A stretch of 64,000 bases of DNA from an uncultured Candidatus Saccharibacteria bacterium (GCA_946482575.1 CAMLRZ010000003.1:12263-76262); one strand, 5' to 3'. Numbered from the stretch's first letter, positions 24,071 through 32,861 are shown. Made by a program: numbers and translations. The notes: a model not told the origin generated them from the letters alone.

Positions 24071-25255
24071 CTAGATGCTACTGGCGATAGACAGAATTTC
24101 TTTGCTGCTGATGTTACCATCGGTTTTCAGGCTGTATAAGACACCGCCGTTCACCCAGGCAGCATTGTCACCGTAGATGTAAATAGTCTGGCCGCTGGCG
24201 CTGAGCTTTTCGTGTTGCTTGCTCGAAATAGCAACGACATTGTCGTACAGAGTTTGGCTGTCCCAGTCGGAAGTTTGCTGGCGCAAGGTGTAACTACTGT
24301 CGCCAGAACGGTACGTAGCGGTCGCCACGCTGCTCTTAGCTTGTACGCCGCCAGTTAAGGCGTAGCCGGTTGGGGCGTAGTTGGGGAGTTGCACGCTGAA
24401 TCCAACTCGTACTGACGCTAGCTTAACTTCTATGTTGGACATGTTGGTGTAGGCGATAAAGCCGCTCAGTACCAAAAATGCGGCAACGCCGGCAGTGATG
24501 CCGACGAACTTTTGGCGACCAGTGCGCTTGGCTTTAACTTTGGGCTGTTCGTGACTGCTTGCATTGGCGATAGCTGCTTCAAACAGATCTGCGGCTTTGG
24601 AATTCTCTGATTTTTGAGACTGTGCAGCAACGGGAGCAGCTTGCATCTGTGCGGGGCGTGCCGCTACCGCTACTGATGCAGTTGCTGCGCGGGCATGTGA
24701 AACAGGATAATTTTGTTGCAAGGTGCTAAATCGGCGTACGTACGTGCTGCGACCAGTCTGTCGGGCGCGACTTAAACGTTTATCGTCTACAATATGGGCG
24801 GCTTTTTTGAGTTGTGGCGTTAGTTCGGACACAGGAGCGGCAGCAAGTTCGCTTGGCTTTTGCGTTTTGATGGCTTTTTTCATAGCCACTTCGGGTTTGT
24901 GCACTACTGAGCGCATCAGTGTTTTGGCTTTTTCGGGTTGGCGAACTGCAGTAGTTTTGGCAGGTGTGCGCTTAACGTTAGGCTTCTTTTTGACTGGTTC
25001 CATCATTTTGGGCGCAGCACCCTTGGGGATCACTGCCTTGCTGTTGGGGACTACCAACGTGCCAGATTTTACCGTAGGAGCTGCGGTTTTGGCGGCGGCG
25101 TGTGCGGGCTTTTTCTTTACAAAACCATCAATAACGCGGCCTTGGTGCGTTGCATGTCGACGCGCGGCTACGATTGAACCAACTGGACTGTCACCAAGCA
25201 ATGCACCAGTTCGTGCATCATAACGCTTGCCGTTTATATCTATAGTATTGCCCAC
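24071..25255 (-). CDS. Basic single-pass membrane protein with extracytoplasmic domain
   Basis: 394 residues from a GTG start. Residues 1-250 are highly basic and rich in Lys, Ala and Pro (repeated KKP/AKT-type stretches), probably disordered in the cytoplasm. One membrane helix (about 253-272) follows. The C-terminal extracytoplasmic domain (about 280-394) has LPNYAPTGYALTGGV and YTLRQQTSDWDSQTLYDN, resembling DUF4367-type domains. The long basic tail may contact nucleic acid or the inner membrane face. Function unknown. Confidence 0.7.
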   Translation of the reverse strand: MGNTIDINGKRYDARTGALLGDSPVGSIVAARRHATHQGRVIDGFVKKKPAHAAAKTAAPTVKSGTLVVPNSKAVIPKGAAPKMMEPVKKKPNVKRTPAKTTAVRQPEKAKTLMRSVVHKPEVAMKKAIKTQKPSELAAAPVSELTPQLKKAAHIVDDKRLSRARQTGRSTYVRRFSTLQQNYPVSHARAATASVAVAARPAQMQAAPVAAQSQKSENSKAADLFEAAIANASSHEQPKVKAKRTGRQKFVGITAGVAAFLVLSGFIAYTNMSNIEVKLASVRVGFSVQLPNYAPTGYALTGGVQAKSSVATATYRSGDSSYTLRQQTSDWDSQTLYDNVVAISSKQHEKLSASGQTIYIYGDNAAWVNGGVLYSLKTDGNISSKEILSIASSI

Positions 25256-25388
25256 GCGTTGCTACCCTTTTGTGTCTTTTTTACGTGTACTGTTATAGTA
25301 CCGCTCTCGCTTACATCTTGCAACCCAGAAATACTGTCCGAAAAGCCTCTAGCCAAATCCGCAGAGCGTTATATAATAGGTACAGCAT

Positions 25389-26885
25389 ATGGATTTCCTA
25401 GATCCCAAAAAACAGAAAGCGCACGCTGTTCGAATCATTGTTGGATACGTGCTGATCGCCATCGCCTTATTGTTGGCAGCGATTATTTTGCTATACCAAG
25501 CCTACGGGTTTGGCTTGAACGGCAACGGTAAAGTTATTCAGAACGGATTAGTATTTGTGTCGTCATCGCCAGCAGGTGCGGACATTTATGTTAATGGCAA
25601 AAAAGAAGACAACCAGACCAACACTCGCCTGCTGTTGTCATCTGGCCAGTACACCATGCAACTAAAGCGCACGGGCTACTCTGACTGGCGCCGAGCCATT
25701 ACGGTTGAGGGCGGCAGTGTGGAGCGCTTTGACTATCCGTTCCTCTTTCCTTCGTCACTTACTGCTACCGACGTTAAACAGTACAGCGGCGTGCAGTTGG
25801 CTACGCAAAGCCCTGATCGCCGTTGGCTGGTGTTGCACACCGCGGTAACAAGTGGCACGTTTGACGTGTACGACCTCAAGGATCCAAAAGCATTGGCCAA
25901 GAATATGCAAACGGTCACCTTGCCTGCGGCTGCATTTACTACTCCCGCGGACACTACTGGTCAGACATGGGCTCTGGAGCAGTGGTCAACCGACAACCGC
26001 CACGTGCTGCTCAAGCACAGCTTCAAAAAAGATGGCCAACCAACTTATGAATATGTGCTGCTGGATCGTCAGGACGCTACAAAGTCGGTCAACCTCACAG
26101 CCACGTTAGGCGTAAACCCTACTCGTATCGAATTGCGGGACCAAGATTACGATCGCTATTACCTGTATGACGCTACGGCTCGCACAGTTACCACCGCCGA
26201 CCTAAAAACCCCCACACCACAAGCCTTTCTAACCAACGTCTTGGCGTTTAAGTCATATGGTTCAGACCTAATAACCTACATTGCTCCCGACGAAAAAGAT
26301 GCCACCAAGGTATCTGTAATCTGGCAGCAAGACGCCAAGAAATACACCATTCGCTCTTTGCCCGCCAACACTACGTACACGCTGAACTTTACCAAGTACA
26401 GCGGTGATTGGTATGTGGCTGCTGGCAACGCTGCCGAGGGCAAGGTTTATGTATACAAAAACCCGCTCGACATGCTAAAAGAACAAAATGTCACGGTGCC
26501 AGTGCGAATTTTGAAAGTGCCAGGTGTGGATTATGCCGCCTTCTCTACTAGCGACCGCTTTATTATGGCTGAGCACGGCAACCGCTTTGCGGTGTATGAC
26601 GCCGAGAATGACAAAAGCTATGCCTACACGCTTGATGCTCCCGTTGACGCCCCGCAAGCGCATGCCACTTGGATGGACGAAGCTCGCATTATGCTCGTCA
26701 GCAATGGCAAAGTTACGGTATTTGACTTTGATGATGCCAACAAGCGTACGCTGTTGAGTGCTAACGCCAGCTTCCTGCCTTTCTTGAGTAGTAACTACGC
26801 CTACATGTACACGCTGAGCCCCACTACGCCTGCCGGCCAATCTACCTTGCAGCAAATTCCACTGCGCACCACCGCCGACTTGTAA
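25389..26885 (+). CDS. PEGA-domain membrane-anchored protein with a beta-propeller-like ectodomain
   Basis: A 498-residue protein with an N-terminal signal-anchor helix (about 15-40), a PEGA domain (about 53-112: VFVSSSPAGADIYVNGK, YTMQLKRTGYSDWRR), then about 370 residues of repeated beta-strands. Phrases such as SPDRRWLVLH, STDNRHVLLKH and DEARIMLVSNG have the look of WD40/TolB-type propeller blades. It is anchored in the membrane with its bulk outside. PEGA domains are common in surface proteins but their ligand is uncertain. TATAAT at 25372-25377 lies 11 nt before the ATG, a short leader. Ends facing the sortase gene. Confidence 0.8.
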   Translation: MDFLDPKKQKAHAVRIIVGYVLIAIALLLAAIILLYQAYGFGLNGNGKVIQNGLVFVSSSPAGADIYVNGKKEDNQTNTRLLLSSGQYTMQLKRTGYSDWRRAITVEGGSVERFDYPFLFPSSLTATDVKQYSGVQLATQSPDRRWLVLHTAVTSGTFDVYDLKDPKALAKNMQTVTLPAAAFTTPADTTGQTWALEQWSTDNRHVLLKHSFKKDGQPTYEYVLLDRQDATKSVNLTATLGVNPTRIELRDQDYDRYYLYDATARTVTTADLKTPTPQAFLTNVLAFKSYGSDLITYIAPDEKDATKVSVIWQQDAKKYTIRSLPANTTYTLNFTKYSGDWYVAAGNAAEGKVYVYKNPLDMLKEQNVTVPVRILKVPGVDYAAFSTSDRFIMAEHGNRFAVYDAENDKSYAYTLDAPVDAPQAHATWMDEARIMLVSNGKVTVFDFDDANKRTLLSANASFLPFLSSNYAYMYTLSPTTPAGQSTLQQIPLRTTADL

Positions 26886-26897
26886 TCCAGTAAGTAA

Positions 26898-27004
26898 CTG
26901 CAGTAACTAACTCCTTAGGGCGCACTCTACGGGGAGCCTTTCTAGGCTCTCCCGTGGCGTTCGGCTGGCTTCGCCACAGGCCCTTCGAAGGTTAGTTGCT
27001 GCAG
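26898..27004. repeat. Repeat element copy 1 within a convergent-gene hairpin
   Basis: A roughly 65-nt element (26919-26983) with GGGGAGCC/GGCTCTCCC and GGCTGGC/GCCACAGG stems. It is enclosed by a 14-bp inverted repeat CTGCAGTAACTAAC (26898-26911)/GTTAGTTGCTGCAG (26991-27004) with one mismatch. A diverged copy in opposite orientation lies at 29573-29634. Confidence 0.75.
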
Positions 27005-27013
27005 TACTTCCCT

Positions 27014-28486
27014 TTAATTATTGTCAGAGTTGCCGGTCACCCAGTTGGTGAAGCGCTTCCACATAGATGGGCCGTTGCCGTTGATTTCGGTTGGGGTGTT
27101 TGTGGTTGGCGCGGTCACAGGAGCCGTGGCGCCACTTGGATCAGGGCTGACTTGCTCGCCCCAAACAACTAAACGGTTCAGCGATGTGCCGGGCGGATCA
27201 CAGGTGATCAGCGTAGCGGTGGCCGTTTTGTCGGCAACATTGTTGAGTACTTCCACTTGCGATGGTTTTACAATCTGTTTTGCGTAGACTTTGTAGGTGT
27301 AAACCTTGCCGTTGTAGGTGAGGTAAAAGAGGTCGCCGGGTACCAATTGGTGCAACAAAACAAAGGCGAACTTATACTTACCCGGGTTAAAAATGTTGTT
27401 ACTGGAGTGTCCAAAAATGGCGGTGTTGCCCTGCTCCCCTGGTTTAACGGTGTTGGGGTAATGCACGGTGCCGTTCTCGAGCGAACTTTGAATGGCGTCT
27501 TCGGCGTTAGTGGTCAGACTGTAGTCAACCGGAATCTCCACGTTAATTTTGGGAATAATAACTTCTGGCGTGGAAGTAGGCGCAACGCTGTCTGAACTGA
27601 GGATAATTGGCGTAGAGCTGGCTGCGCTGCTGGGCTGGATAAAGGGCGCGATGACCATTTCGTTGAATAGACCAAACAAGACAATCAGCAACACCAACAG
27701 GCCGCTACCAATGCCAAAGAGCACTGACTTGGCGTGCTGCACGGCCTTGGTCTGTGACGCTGAGGCTTGGGCAATCTTGTGCACGATTTTTTTGTGCAAT
27801 GCTTTGGCGGACTTGCCCTTGGGTGCACGGCCGAAAGCAGGCTGAGTTGCAGGCGCTTCCTCGGCCTCGTTCAGTTTAATCATGGAGGAAATTGGATTTA
27901 CCGGAACTGCCTTTTCGCCCGGAGCAGCTGGAGCTGGCGTGGCGGGCGCTACGGGCTGAGCTGGAGCTGTAGGCTGCTGAGGTTGCGCCACGGGCTGCCC
28001 AAAAGCGGCCACGTTTTTGCCGTTATTGGCGTAAAATTCTTGCCATACCTGGTGTTTTTCGGTGTCTGGCAAAGCCACGTAGTAGTTGTGCCATTCGGTT
28101 TGAATCTGCGCGAGCGACTTGCCTGATCGGCTCAGCTCGTACATAAATTGCTGGTGCTTGCTACGTTGTGGAGCCGGCTGCACTGTGCTGATTTCGGCCT
28201 CAGCCTGACTGCTTGGCTCGGCCGCGTACATGGTCTCTAACTTGTTGCGAATCAGTGCTACGGCGGGATTTACCTTGGGCTGATGCTCGTGCTGGGTGGT
28301 GGTGTGCTCTGTCTGACTTTTGTGATGCACCTGGTGATGTGCGTGGTGTGGCTCGGCGCGTTCTGGCTGTAGATCGGTATGCAACGGTTGGATTTTGCGG
28401 CCATGACGATTCGGCAAGACGTAACCCCCGTCCTGTTTCTTGGGTTTCTTGTGTTTATCATCGTCGGCTGCAAATAACGGATTCAT
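27014..28486 (-). CDS. Sortase with long cytoplasmic N-terminal region
   Basis: 490 residues from ATG 28486. The N-terminal 270 residues are cytoplasmic, rich in His, Pro, Ala and Gln, with a His-rich stretch. One membrane helix follows (about 272-295), then a sortase domain with the catalytic triad visible: His in AIFGHSS, Cys in LITCDPPG and Arg in LNRLVVWG. The TLITCDPPG context resembles class D/E sortases. A Thr/Pro-rich C-terminal tail follows. Sortases cleave a sorting motif and join surface proteins to the wall or to each other. No LPxTG-type substrate is obvious in this window. The large cytoplasmic extension is unusual. Confidence 0.85.
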   Translation of the reverse strand: MNPLFAADDDKHKKPKKQDGGYVLPNRHGRKIQPLHTDLQPERAEPHHAHHQVHHKSQTEHTTTQHEHQPKVNPAVALIRNKLETMYAAEPSSQAEAEISTVQPAPQRSKHQQFMYELSRSGKSLAQIQTEWHNYYVALPDTEKHQVWQEFYANNGKNVAAFGQPVAQPQQPTAPAQPVAPATPAPAAPGEKAVPVNPISSMIKLNEAEEAPATQPAFGRAPKGKSAKALHKKIVHKIAQASASQTKAVQHAKSVLFGIGSGLLVLLIVLFGLFNEMVIAPFIQPSSAASSTPIILSSDSVAPTSTPEVIIPKINVEIPVDYSLTTNAEDAIQSSLENGTVHYPNTVKPGEQGNTAIFGHSSNNIFNPGKYKFAFVLLHQLVPGDLFYLTYNGKVYTYKVYAKQIVKPSQVEVLNNVADKTATATLITCDPPGTSLNRLVVWGEQVSPDPSGATAPVTAPTTNTPTEINGNGPSMWKRFTNWVTGNSDNN

Positions 28487-28584
28487 ACAAATATTTACGA
28501 TTATGCTCGCATTATCTCTATAAGTATAGTACAATAACCCTGTTCAACCTACCATTTACGATCATTTGATTGTGTGGACCACCT

Positions 28585-28671
28585 GGGCGGGTGGCGGAAT
28601 TGGTAGACGCGCTGGACTCAAAATCCTGTGAACGCAAGTTCGTGAGGGTTCGATTCCCTCCTCGCCCACCA
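28585..28671 (+). tRNA. tRNA-Leu (anticodon CAA)
   Basis: Acceptor GGGCGGG/CTCGCCC (one G-T pair), D-arm GCGGAATTGGTAGACGC, anticodon loop CTCAAAA (CAA, reads TTG), a long variable arm with GAACG/GTTCG, and T-arm GAGGGTTCGATTCCCTC. CCA is encoded. There is one T-T mismatch in the anticodon stem. Confidence 0.95.
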
Positions 28672-28710
28672 AATGAAAACAACCAACCTCGCCGTTGGTT
28701 GTTTTCATTT
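28671..28710 (+). terminator. Intrinsic terminator after tRNA-Leu
   Basis: AAATGAAAACAACCAAC and its exact complement flank a 6-nt loop, with a T-rich 3' arm. It can act on both strands and also ends the dehydratase-like gene on the minus strand. Confidence 0.9.
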
Positions 28711-28718
28711 GTACTTCC

Positions 28719-29522
28719 CTAGTTGATCGTGCGGATCGCGGCGGTCATGGCTTCTAGCGGCTTGCTGGGGTTTTGCAGCCACCAGACGCTGGTGTGTGCA
28801 GCGGCGCGCAGTCGCCAGATGCGCCACTTGGTTTCGGGACCGGTTAGTTTGGTGGTGCTCACCTGCCCGTTGGCGGCCACAAAAATATTGTCCAGATGCT
28901 TTACGATCAGGTGAGGTGCGTGTTGTAGCGTGAATTCGTGCAGCCAATCCACCAATCGCAGCATGTCCATGCTAAATGCAATGGGCTGCGCAAACTGGGC
29001 TGCGGTGCCAAGGCGTTGCAGCTGCGACAAGCTCAGCACCAAGCAGGTATTTTCGCGCGCAAGCACACTGTGCGGAGCCGACACGCAGTAATCTACGGCG
29101 TCTTTGGTGAGCGTGGCGGCCAAGGTGGTTTTTTGTAAAAATTTCTCTAGTAAAATAGCGGTTTCTGAGTTGCGGCCTAGGTCGCCGGCCACCAAAACGC
29201 CATCGGCCCACAGGCTCTCGCTGAGCAGCTCAGCCAATGCTTTGTGCGCAAAGCTGCCACTGGGCGTGCTGGGCACGAATTGTGTCTGGTCAATAATAAT
29301 GCCCACTAGTTTTTGAATAGCATCGGGTAGCACGGCACGAGCGGTGCCAATCCCGGCGCGCTGAGCTTCGGCATAGGCCTCGGCGGGTGCGGCAAAGCCG
29401 TGCGCGCTACCGCCCACGATCAGTAATTTGCCGGCGTAGGCGCGATTTTCGGGCCGACTCCAATCTAACTTCGTAAAAAGTGGGTTGTCGGGTGTTTGCT
29501 TGAGCCAGTAATCGCGCTGCAT
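28719..29522 (-). CDS. YjeF C-terminal-like (ADP/ATP-dependent NAD(P)H-hydrate dehydratase fold) protein, degenerate
   Basis: 267 residues from ATG 29522, 6 nt after TACAAT (29529-29534): leaderless. AYAGKLLIVGGSAHGFAAP and ADGVLVAGDLGRNSE match the N-terminal part and the nucleotide region of the ribokinase-like NAD(P)HX dehydratase. The usual GSGDVLAG-type motif with the catalytic Asp near the C-terminus is not visible; the corresponding stretch reads LTGPETKWRIWRLRAAA. Either the motif has diverged beyond recognition or the protein has another role. Family membership is fairly clear; repair of hydrated NADH is doubtful. Confidence 0.65.
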   Translation of the reverse strand: MQRDYWLKQTPDNPLFTKLDWSRPENRAYAGKLLIVGGSAHGFAAPAEAYAEAQRAGIGTARAVLPDAIQKLVGIIIDQTQFVPSTPSGSFAHKALAELLSESLWADGVLVAGDLGRNSETAILLEKFLQKTTLAATLTKDAVDYCVSAPHSVLARENTCLVLSLSQLQRLGTAAQFAQPIAFSMDMLRLVDWLHEFTLQHAPHLIVKHLDNIFVAANGQVSTTKLTGPETKWRIWRLRAAAHTSVWWLQNPSKPLEAMTAAIRTIN

Positions 29523-29572
29523 GCTTATATTGTACACGCTGCAGTCGGTGTAGTTCCGAGCTTTATCAAAAG

Positions 29573-29634
29573 CCTGTGGCCGCAGGCCAGCCGAACGCCA
29601 CGGGCGAGCCTAAAGGGCGCCCCGTAGAGTGCGC
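29573..29634. repeat. Repeat element copy 2 (inverted relative to copy 1)
   Basis: Shares CCTGTGGC, GCCAGCCGAACGCCACGGG and CCCGTAGAGTGCGC with the reverse complement of 26919-26983. The internal stem differs between copies yet still pairs. It is flanked by CAAAAGC/GCTTTTG (29567-29573, 29633-29639). Confidence 0.75.
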
Positions 29635-29659
29635 TTTTGAAAAGTCGGAGCAAGCAAGA

Positions 29660-30127
29660 CTAGAGCTCTGTAACAATGTCGAATTCGGCATGCTGCATGC
29701 GATCGGTATGGTCAAAACTGAACGCACCGCGCAACTTTTTGCCTTTTAGCACCTGTGGCAGCCAAATTTCGTCGTCCTGCCACATGTCATCGTAGGGAAT
29801 GCTGGCCAAGTTGTACCACCGAGGCGCCATTTCTTCGGACTCGGTGGGATCGCCTTTCCACTTGGTGCACATATACACATGCACTTCTTGCTGCCACGGC
29901 TTAGTGTCGGCATCAATAGTAAAGTCCAGATACGCTACCTGTTCATATTCCACGGGCGTAACGCTGATTTCTTCTTGCGTTTCACGGATCATGGCTTGTT
30001 CGATGGTTTCGCCAGCATCAACTTTGCCGCCCACGCCGTTCCAGCGACCTTCGCCAAAGCCTCGTTTTTTCATAGCCAGCAAAATCTGATCATCTTGACG
30101 CAAAAATAACAGCGTACAGTCGGCCAC
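29660..30127 (-). CDS. MTH1/NUDT1-like Nudix hydrolase (oxidised purine dNTP sanitation)
   Basis: 155 residues from GTG 30127, which overlaps the stop of the upstream gene (TAGTG) and has AGGAG 8 nt before it. Length matches human MTH1 (156). MKKRGFGEGRWNGVGGKV leads into a complete Nudix box GGKVDAGETIEQAMIRETQEE. ESEEMAPRWYNLASIPYDDMW and DDEIWLPQVLKGKKLRGAF follow MTH1 almost segment by segment, including the WPDD-like Asp pair that recognises 8-oxoguanine. Expected role: hydrolysis of 8-oxo-dGTP and 2-hydroxy-dATP. The operon partner is a MazG-like pyrophosphohydrolase, also a pool cleaner. Confidence 0.88.
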   Translation of the reverse strand: MADCTLLFLRQDDQILLAMKKRGFGEGRWNGVGGKVDAGETIEQAMIRETQEEISVTPVEYEQVAYLDFTIDADTKPWQQEVHVYMCTKWKGDPTESEEMAPRWYNLASIPYDDMWQDDEIWLPQVLKGKKLRGAFSFDHTDRMQHAEFDIVTEL

Positions 30128-30516
30128 TACAACGTCTCCTCTTTTTTGTGATTGGTTTTGGCGTTCATCCAAGCCTCATGCATCTCGGCCGCGTTCTTGT
30201 TTTTGAATGCTTCGGCCGGGTACTTTTTCTTGGTCTTTTCGAGCTTCTTGAGAATAGCGTCGGCAATGTCTATCTGATTAGACTGTGCAAATTGAAAGGC
30301 GTAAATAAGCACATCAGCGAGCTCCGCGGCCAGCTCGTCGCGACTGCCCACCGGCTTGTCCGACCACTGATAGTGCTCCATGAGCTCCGCAGCCTCTAAC
30401 GCAATTGACATTGCAATGCTCCGCGACGGATTGTCTAACCAATCCCGTTCCAGTAAGTATGTACTTATTGTATCGCCGATCTCGGCAAATGTTTTGTCAC
30501 TCTGTTGGTACGCCAT
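30127..30516 (-). CDS. MazG-like/DCTPP1-like nucleotide pyrophosphohydrolase
   Basis: 129 residues from ATG 30516 (SD AAAGGAGAG). An all-alpha NTP-PPase with the metal-binding pairs EAAE (in ALEAAELMEHYQW) and ELAD (in ELADVLIYAFQFA), and a KYP-containing C-terminal helix. The pattern NPSRSIAMSIALEAAEL resembles dCTP pyrophosphatase 1 (RS21-C6). It likely removes non-canonical or excess dNTPs. It is translationally coupled to the MTH1-like gene that follows. Confidence 0.85.
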   Translation of the reverse strand: MAYQQSDKTFAEIGDTISTYLLERDWLDNPSRSIAMSIALEAAELMEHYQWSDKPVGSRDELAAELADVLIYAFQFAQSNQIDIADAILKKLEKTKKKYPAEAFKNKNAAEMHEAWMNAKTNHKKEETL

Positions 30517-30562
30517 AACCCTCTCCTTTGGCGGCAACTATAACACAGTGCGAGCGGTCTTG

Positions 30563-31363
30563 CTAGATATCGAGGGTAACGCTGACTGGACAGTGGTCAG
30601 AGCCCATAACATCGGCATGAATTTCGGCTTTTTTGACATGTTTACGTAGACTGTTGCTGACCAAAAAGTAGTCAATGCGCCAGCCAACGTTGCGTTCGCG
30701 TGATTTGGCAAAGTGACTCCACCAACTGTAGTAGCCGTTACCCTTTTTAAACATGCGCAACGTGTCCACAAAACCGTGGTCCAAGAAGTTTTGGAAGCCT
30801 TGGCGTTCTTGGTCGGTAAAACCTTTTTTGCCGCGATTTGGCTTGGGGTTGGCCAGATCATCTTCGGTGTGTGCTACGTTGAGGTCGCCACAGAACACGA
30901 CGGGCTTGGATTTTTCCAGCTGTTGGCAGTATTCCAAGAAGGCTGGATCCCAGTGTTTTTCACGCAGCGGCAGGCGGCTGAGGTCGTCTTTGGCGTTGGG
31001 TGTATACACGGTGACCACATAAAACTTATCGAATTCGGCGGTGGTGACGCGGCCTTCGGTGTTCGGGTCGCCGTACGAATCGTCTGTCATATCGTACTTT
31101 TTGCGGATATCTTCGGGCAACCCGTTTATAACAGCGATTGGCTTAATTTTGGTAAAAATTGCGGTGCCGCTGTAGCCAGCCTTGTCGGCTGAGTTCCAGT
31201 ATTCTTCGTACCCTTTCATCTCGATTTCAGCCTGCCCTTGCTTGGCTTTGGTCTCTTGCAAACACAAAATGTCGGGGTTTTCTTTGGTAATAAACGGCAC
31301 AAATAATTCTTTACGTACCACGGCGCGGATGCCGTTTACGTTCCATGAGTAAATCGTAATCAT
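30563..31363 (-). CDS. xth: Exodeoxyribonuclease III family AP endonuclease
   Basis: 266 residues from ATG 31363, 6 nt after TACTAT (31370-31375): leaderless. MITIYSWNVNGIRAVV, DILCLQETKA (metal Glu), YTPNAKDD, FCGDLNVAHTEDDL and the final GSDHCPVSVTLDI (catalytic Asp-His) are the full set of ExoIII/APE1 motifs. The WWSHF loop before NVGWRIDYFLVS is also typical. Cleaves DNA at abasic sites in base excision repair. It lies between nucleotide-pool enzymes and the YjjX-like gene. Confidence 0.95.
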   Translation of the reverse strand: MITIYSWNVNGIRAVVRKELFVPFITKENPDILCLQETKAKQGQAEIEMKGYEEYWNSADKAGYSGTAIFTKIKPIAVINGLPEDIRKKYDMTDDSYGDPNTEGRVTTAEFDKFYVVTVYTPNAKDDLSRLPLREKHWDPAFLEYCQQLEKSKPVVFCGDLNVAHTEDDLANPKPNRGKKGFTDQERQGFQNFLDHGFVDTLRMFKKGNGYYSWWSHFAKSRERNVGWRIDYFLVSNSLRKHVKKAEIHADVMGSDHCPVSVTLDI

Positions 31364-31418
31364 ATATTGATAGTAGCGTGCAAACGCATTAAATGCGAGC
31401 ATATGGTAAGATGAAAAA

Positions 31419-31940
31419 ATGCGAGTAGCAATTGGAACCACTAACCCTAGCAAACTAACAGCAGTCGAGAACGCCTTTAGGCAGTTCTTCCCTGCCACCG
31501 AGATTGAATTTGTCCCTGTCAAAGCAGAGTCCGGTATTAGCGATCAGCCCATGAGCGATGAAGAAACGTTTCAAGGTGCTCAGAACAGAGCAACAAACGC
31601 ACTTCAGATGGTGAATGGTGCTGATTATGGTGTTGGTATTGAGGGCGGATTGCAACAAATTGGCGAACACTGGGTGGTTGGCAATATTGCCGCTGTAGCC
31701 AAAAGCACTGGAGTTACGAGCGCTGGCGCGAGTGCACGGGTAACCGTACCTGAAAAAATCATGGCTCAAGTGCACAACGGTGCCGAGCTCAATGACGCAG
31801 TGCACCAAATTACTAGTCTTGAAGACAACGGCAAAAAAGGTGGTGTTCTTGGATTGTTATCAAAAGGAGCAGTAACGCGCTCAAGCGCATGCCACGACGC
31901 GGTACTGCTCGCCCTTTCGGGTGCTGAATCGACTATCTAA
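31419..31940 (+). CDS. Inosine/xanthosine triphosphatase, YjjX (DUF84) family
   Basis: A 173-residue enzyme. GTTNPSKLTAVENAF is the Rossmann-like substrate loop, SDQPMSDEETFQGAQNRA and GIEGGL are the YjjX/NTPase motifs, and NGKKGGVLGLLSKG lies near the C-terminus. It hydrolyses ITP/XTP-type damaged nucleotides. TAAGAT (31407-31412) ends 6 nt before the ATG: leaderless. It is divergent from the ExoIII gene and convergent with the next gene, sharing the four bases CTAA as overlapping stop codons. Confidence 0.88.
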   Translation: MRVAIGTTNPSKLTAVENAFRQFFPATEIEFVPVKAESGISDQPMSDEETFQGAQNRATNALQMVNGADYGVGIEGGLQQIGEHWVVGNIAAVAKSTGVTSAGASARVTVPEKIMAQVHNGAELNDAVHQITSLEDNGKKGGVLGLLSKGAVTRSSACHDAVLLALSGAESTI

Positions 31941-32746
31941 AGTCGGACGTGTTGGCTTAAAAAGACGGCATCATCAAGATTGGCTGCTGACGTAGACAAA
32001 CATAAACCACGGACACAAACGCTTACTTCATCCTCAACAGAAATGTCGGGGATGAGCTCGTTTGCCTTGCGTTCTCGTACGCCATCTAAGTAGGCATCAA
32101 GAGGCACCCAGCTTAAGCTTCGGTACGATTCTGATGTTTGAATAACGTCCTGGCTTTCTACCGATACTACTGTTCCAAGCATGAGTAATGGCTCATAGAC
32201 GGGCACGCTTTCGCCACTTGGAAGCTCCCGGTCGGCGGCGTAACTGAAACCGCCAAGGATGGTGGCAAGTGATGCGTGAGCAAGCGGCCTGTCACTGCTT
32301 GCTAGCTCAAGCGATTGGGCGCAACCTAGCTTGCCTGCCATTAGAGCCCCAACAACGTAGGCTAGCGGCTGCTCTCTGTTGGGCACGACTTCGATGTTTG
32401 CTGAAAGTCGTTCTGCAATGCTTGGCTTTTGTGGATCAAGCGTGCTAATGCTCCAGTTTTCTAGGTGTGGTCGAGCGTCTGCTTTGGCGTCAAAAATAGC
32501 GGATGCGATTGATCTGGGTAGGCGCCCTGTTGGTGTACTGACCACATTTGGGTGGGTAGGGTTGGAATCAGCCTTTCGTATGCCGTCAAGCACCTGTAGA
32601 CCGTCCTCTGTTTCGGTTACGATAGTTAAGGATAGAACCGTTTGCCAGTCGGTATCATGTGCAAGGCTTTCGTCAAGGCTGGCTGGCTCGCCAAAGCCGG
32701 GTAAATTTGCCTGTTCAATCTCTTGTGCTGTGTATAATTCTGCCAT
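31937..32746 (-). CDS. Unrecognised protein, possibly a divergent Nudix-fold protein
   Basis: 269 residues from ATG 32746. NPTHPNVVSTPTGRLP at about 65-80 and SWVPLDAYLDGV near the C-terminus recall the strands around a Nudix core, but no Nudix box (GX5EX7REUXEEXGU) is present. The rest is mixed alpha/beta with no membrane helix. Ends overlapping the YjjX-like gene by 4 nt. The Nudix idea is weak inference. Confidence 0.6.
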   Translation of the reverse strand: MAELYTAQEIEQANLPGFGEPASLDESLAHDTDWQTVLSLTIVTETEDGLQVLDGIRKADSNPTHPNVVSTPTGRLPRSIASAIFDAKADARPHLENWSISTLDPQKPSIAERLSANIEVVPNREQPLAYVVGALMAGKLGCAQSLELASSDRPLAHASLATILGGFSYAADRELPSGESVPVYEPLLMLGTVVSVESQDVIQTSESYRSLSWVPLDAYLDGVRERKANELIPDISVEDEVSVCVRGLCLSTSAANLDDAVFLSQHVRL

Positions 32747-32861
32747 AATTAATCTACGATAACACATGTTGCTTATGTTTTTGCAAACAAAATAAGAAAT
32801 ACGCCTGACATACATAAAAAGGTGCTTGCGCTAAGCGGCATGCTCTGCTACTTTTAGGGCA

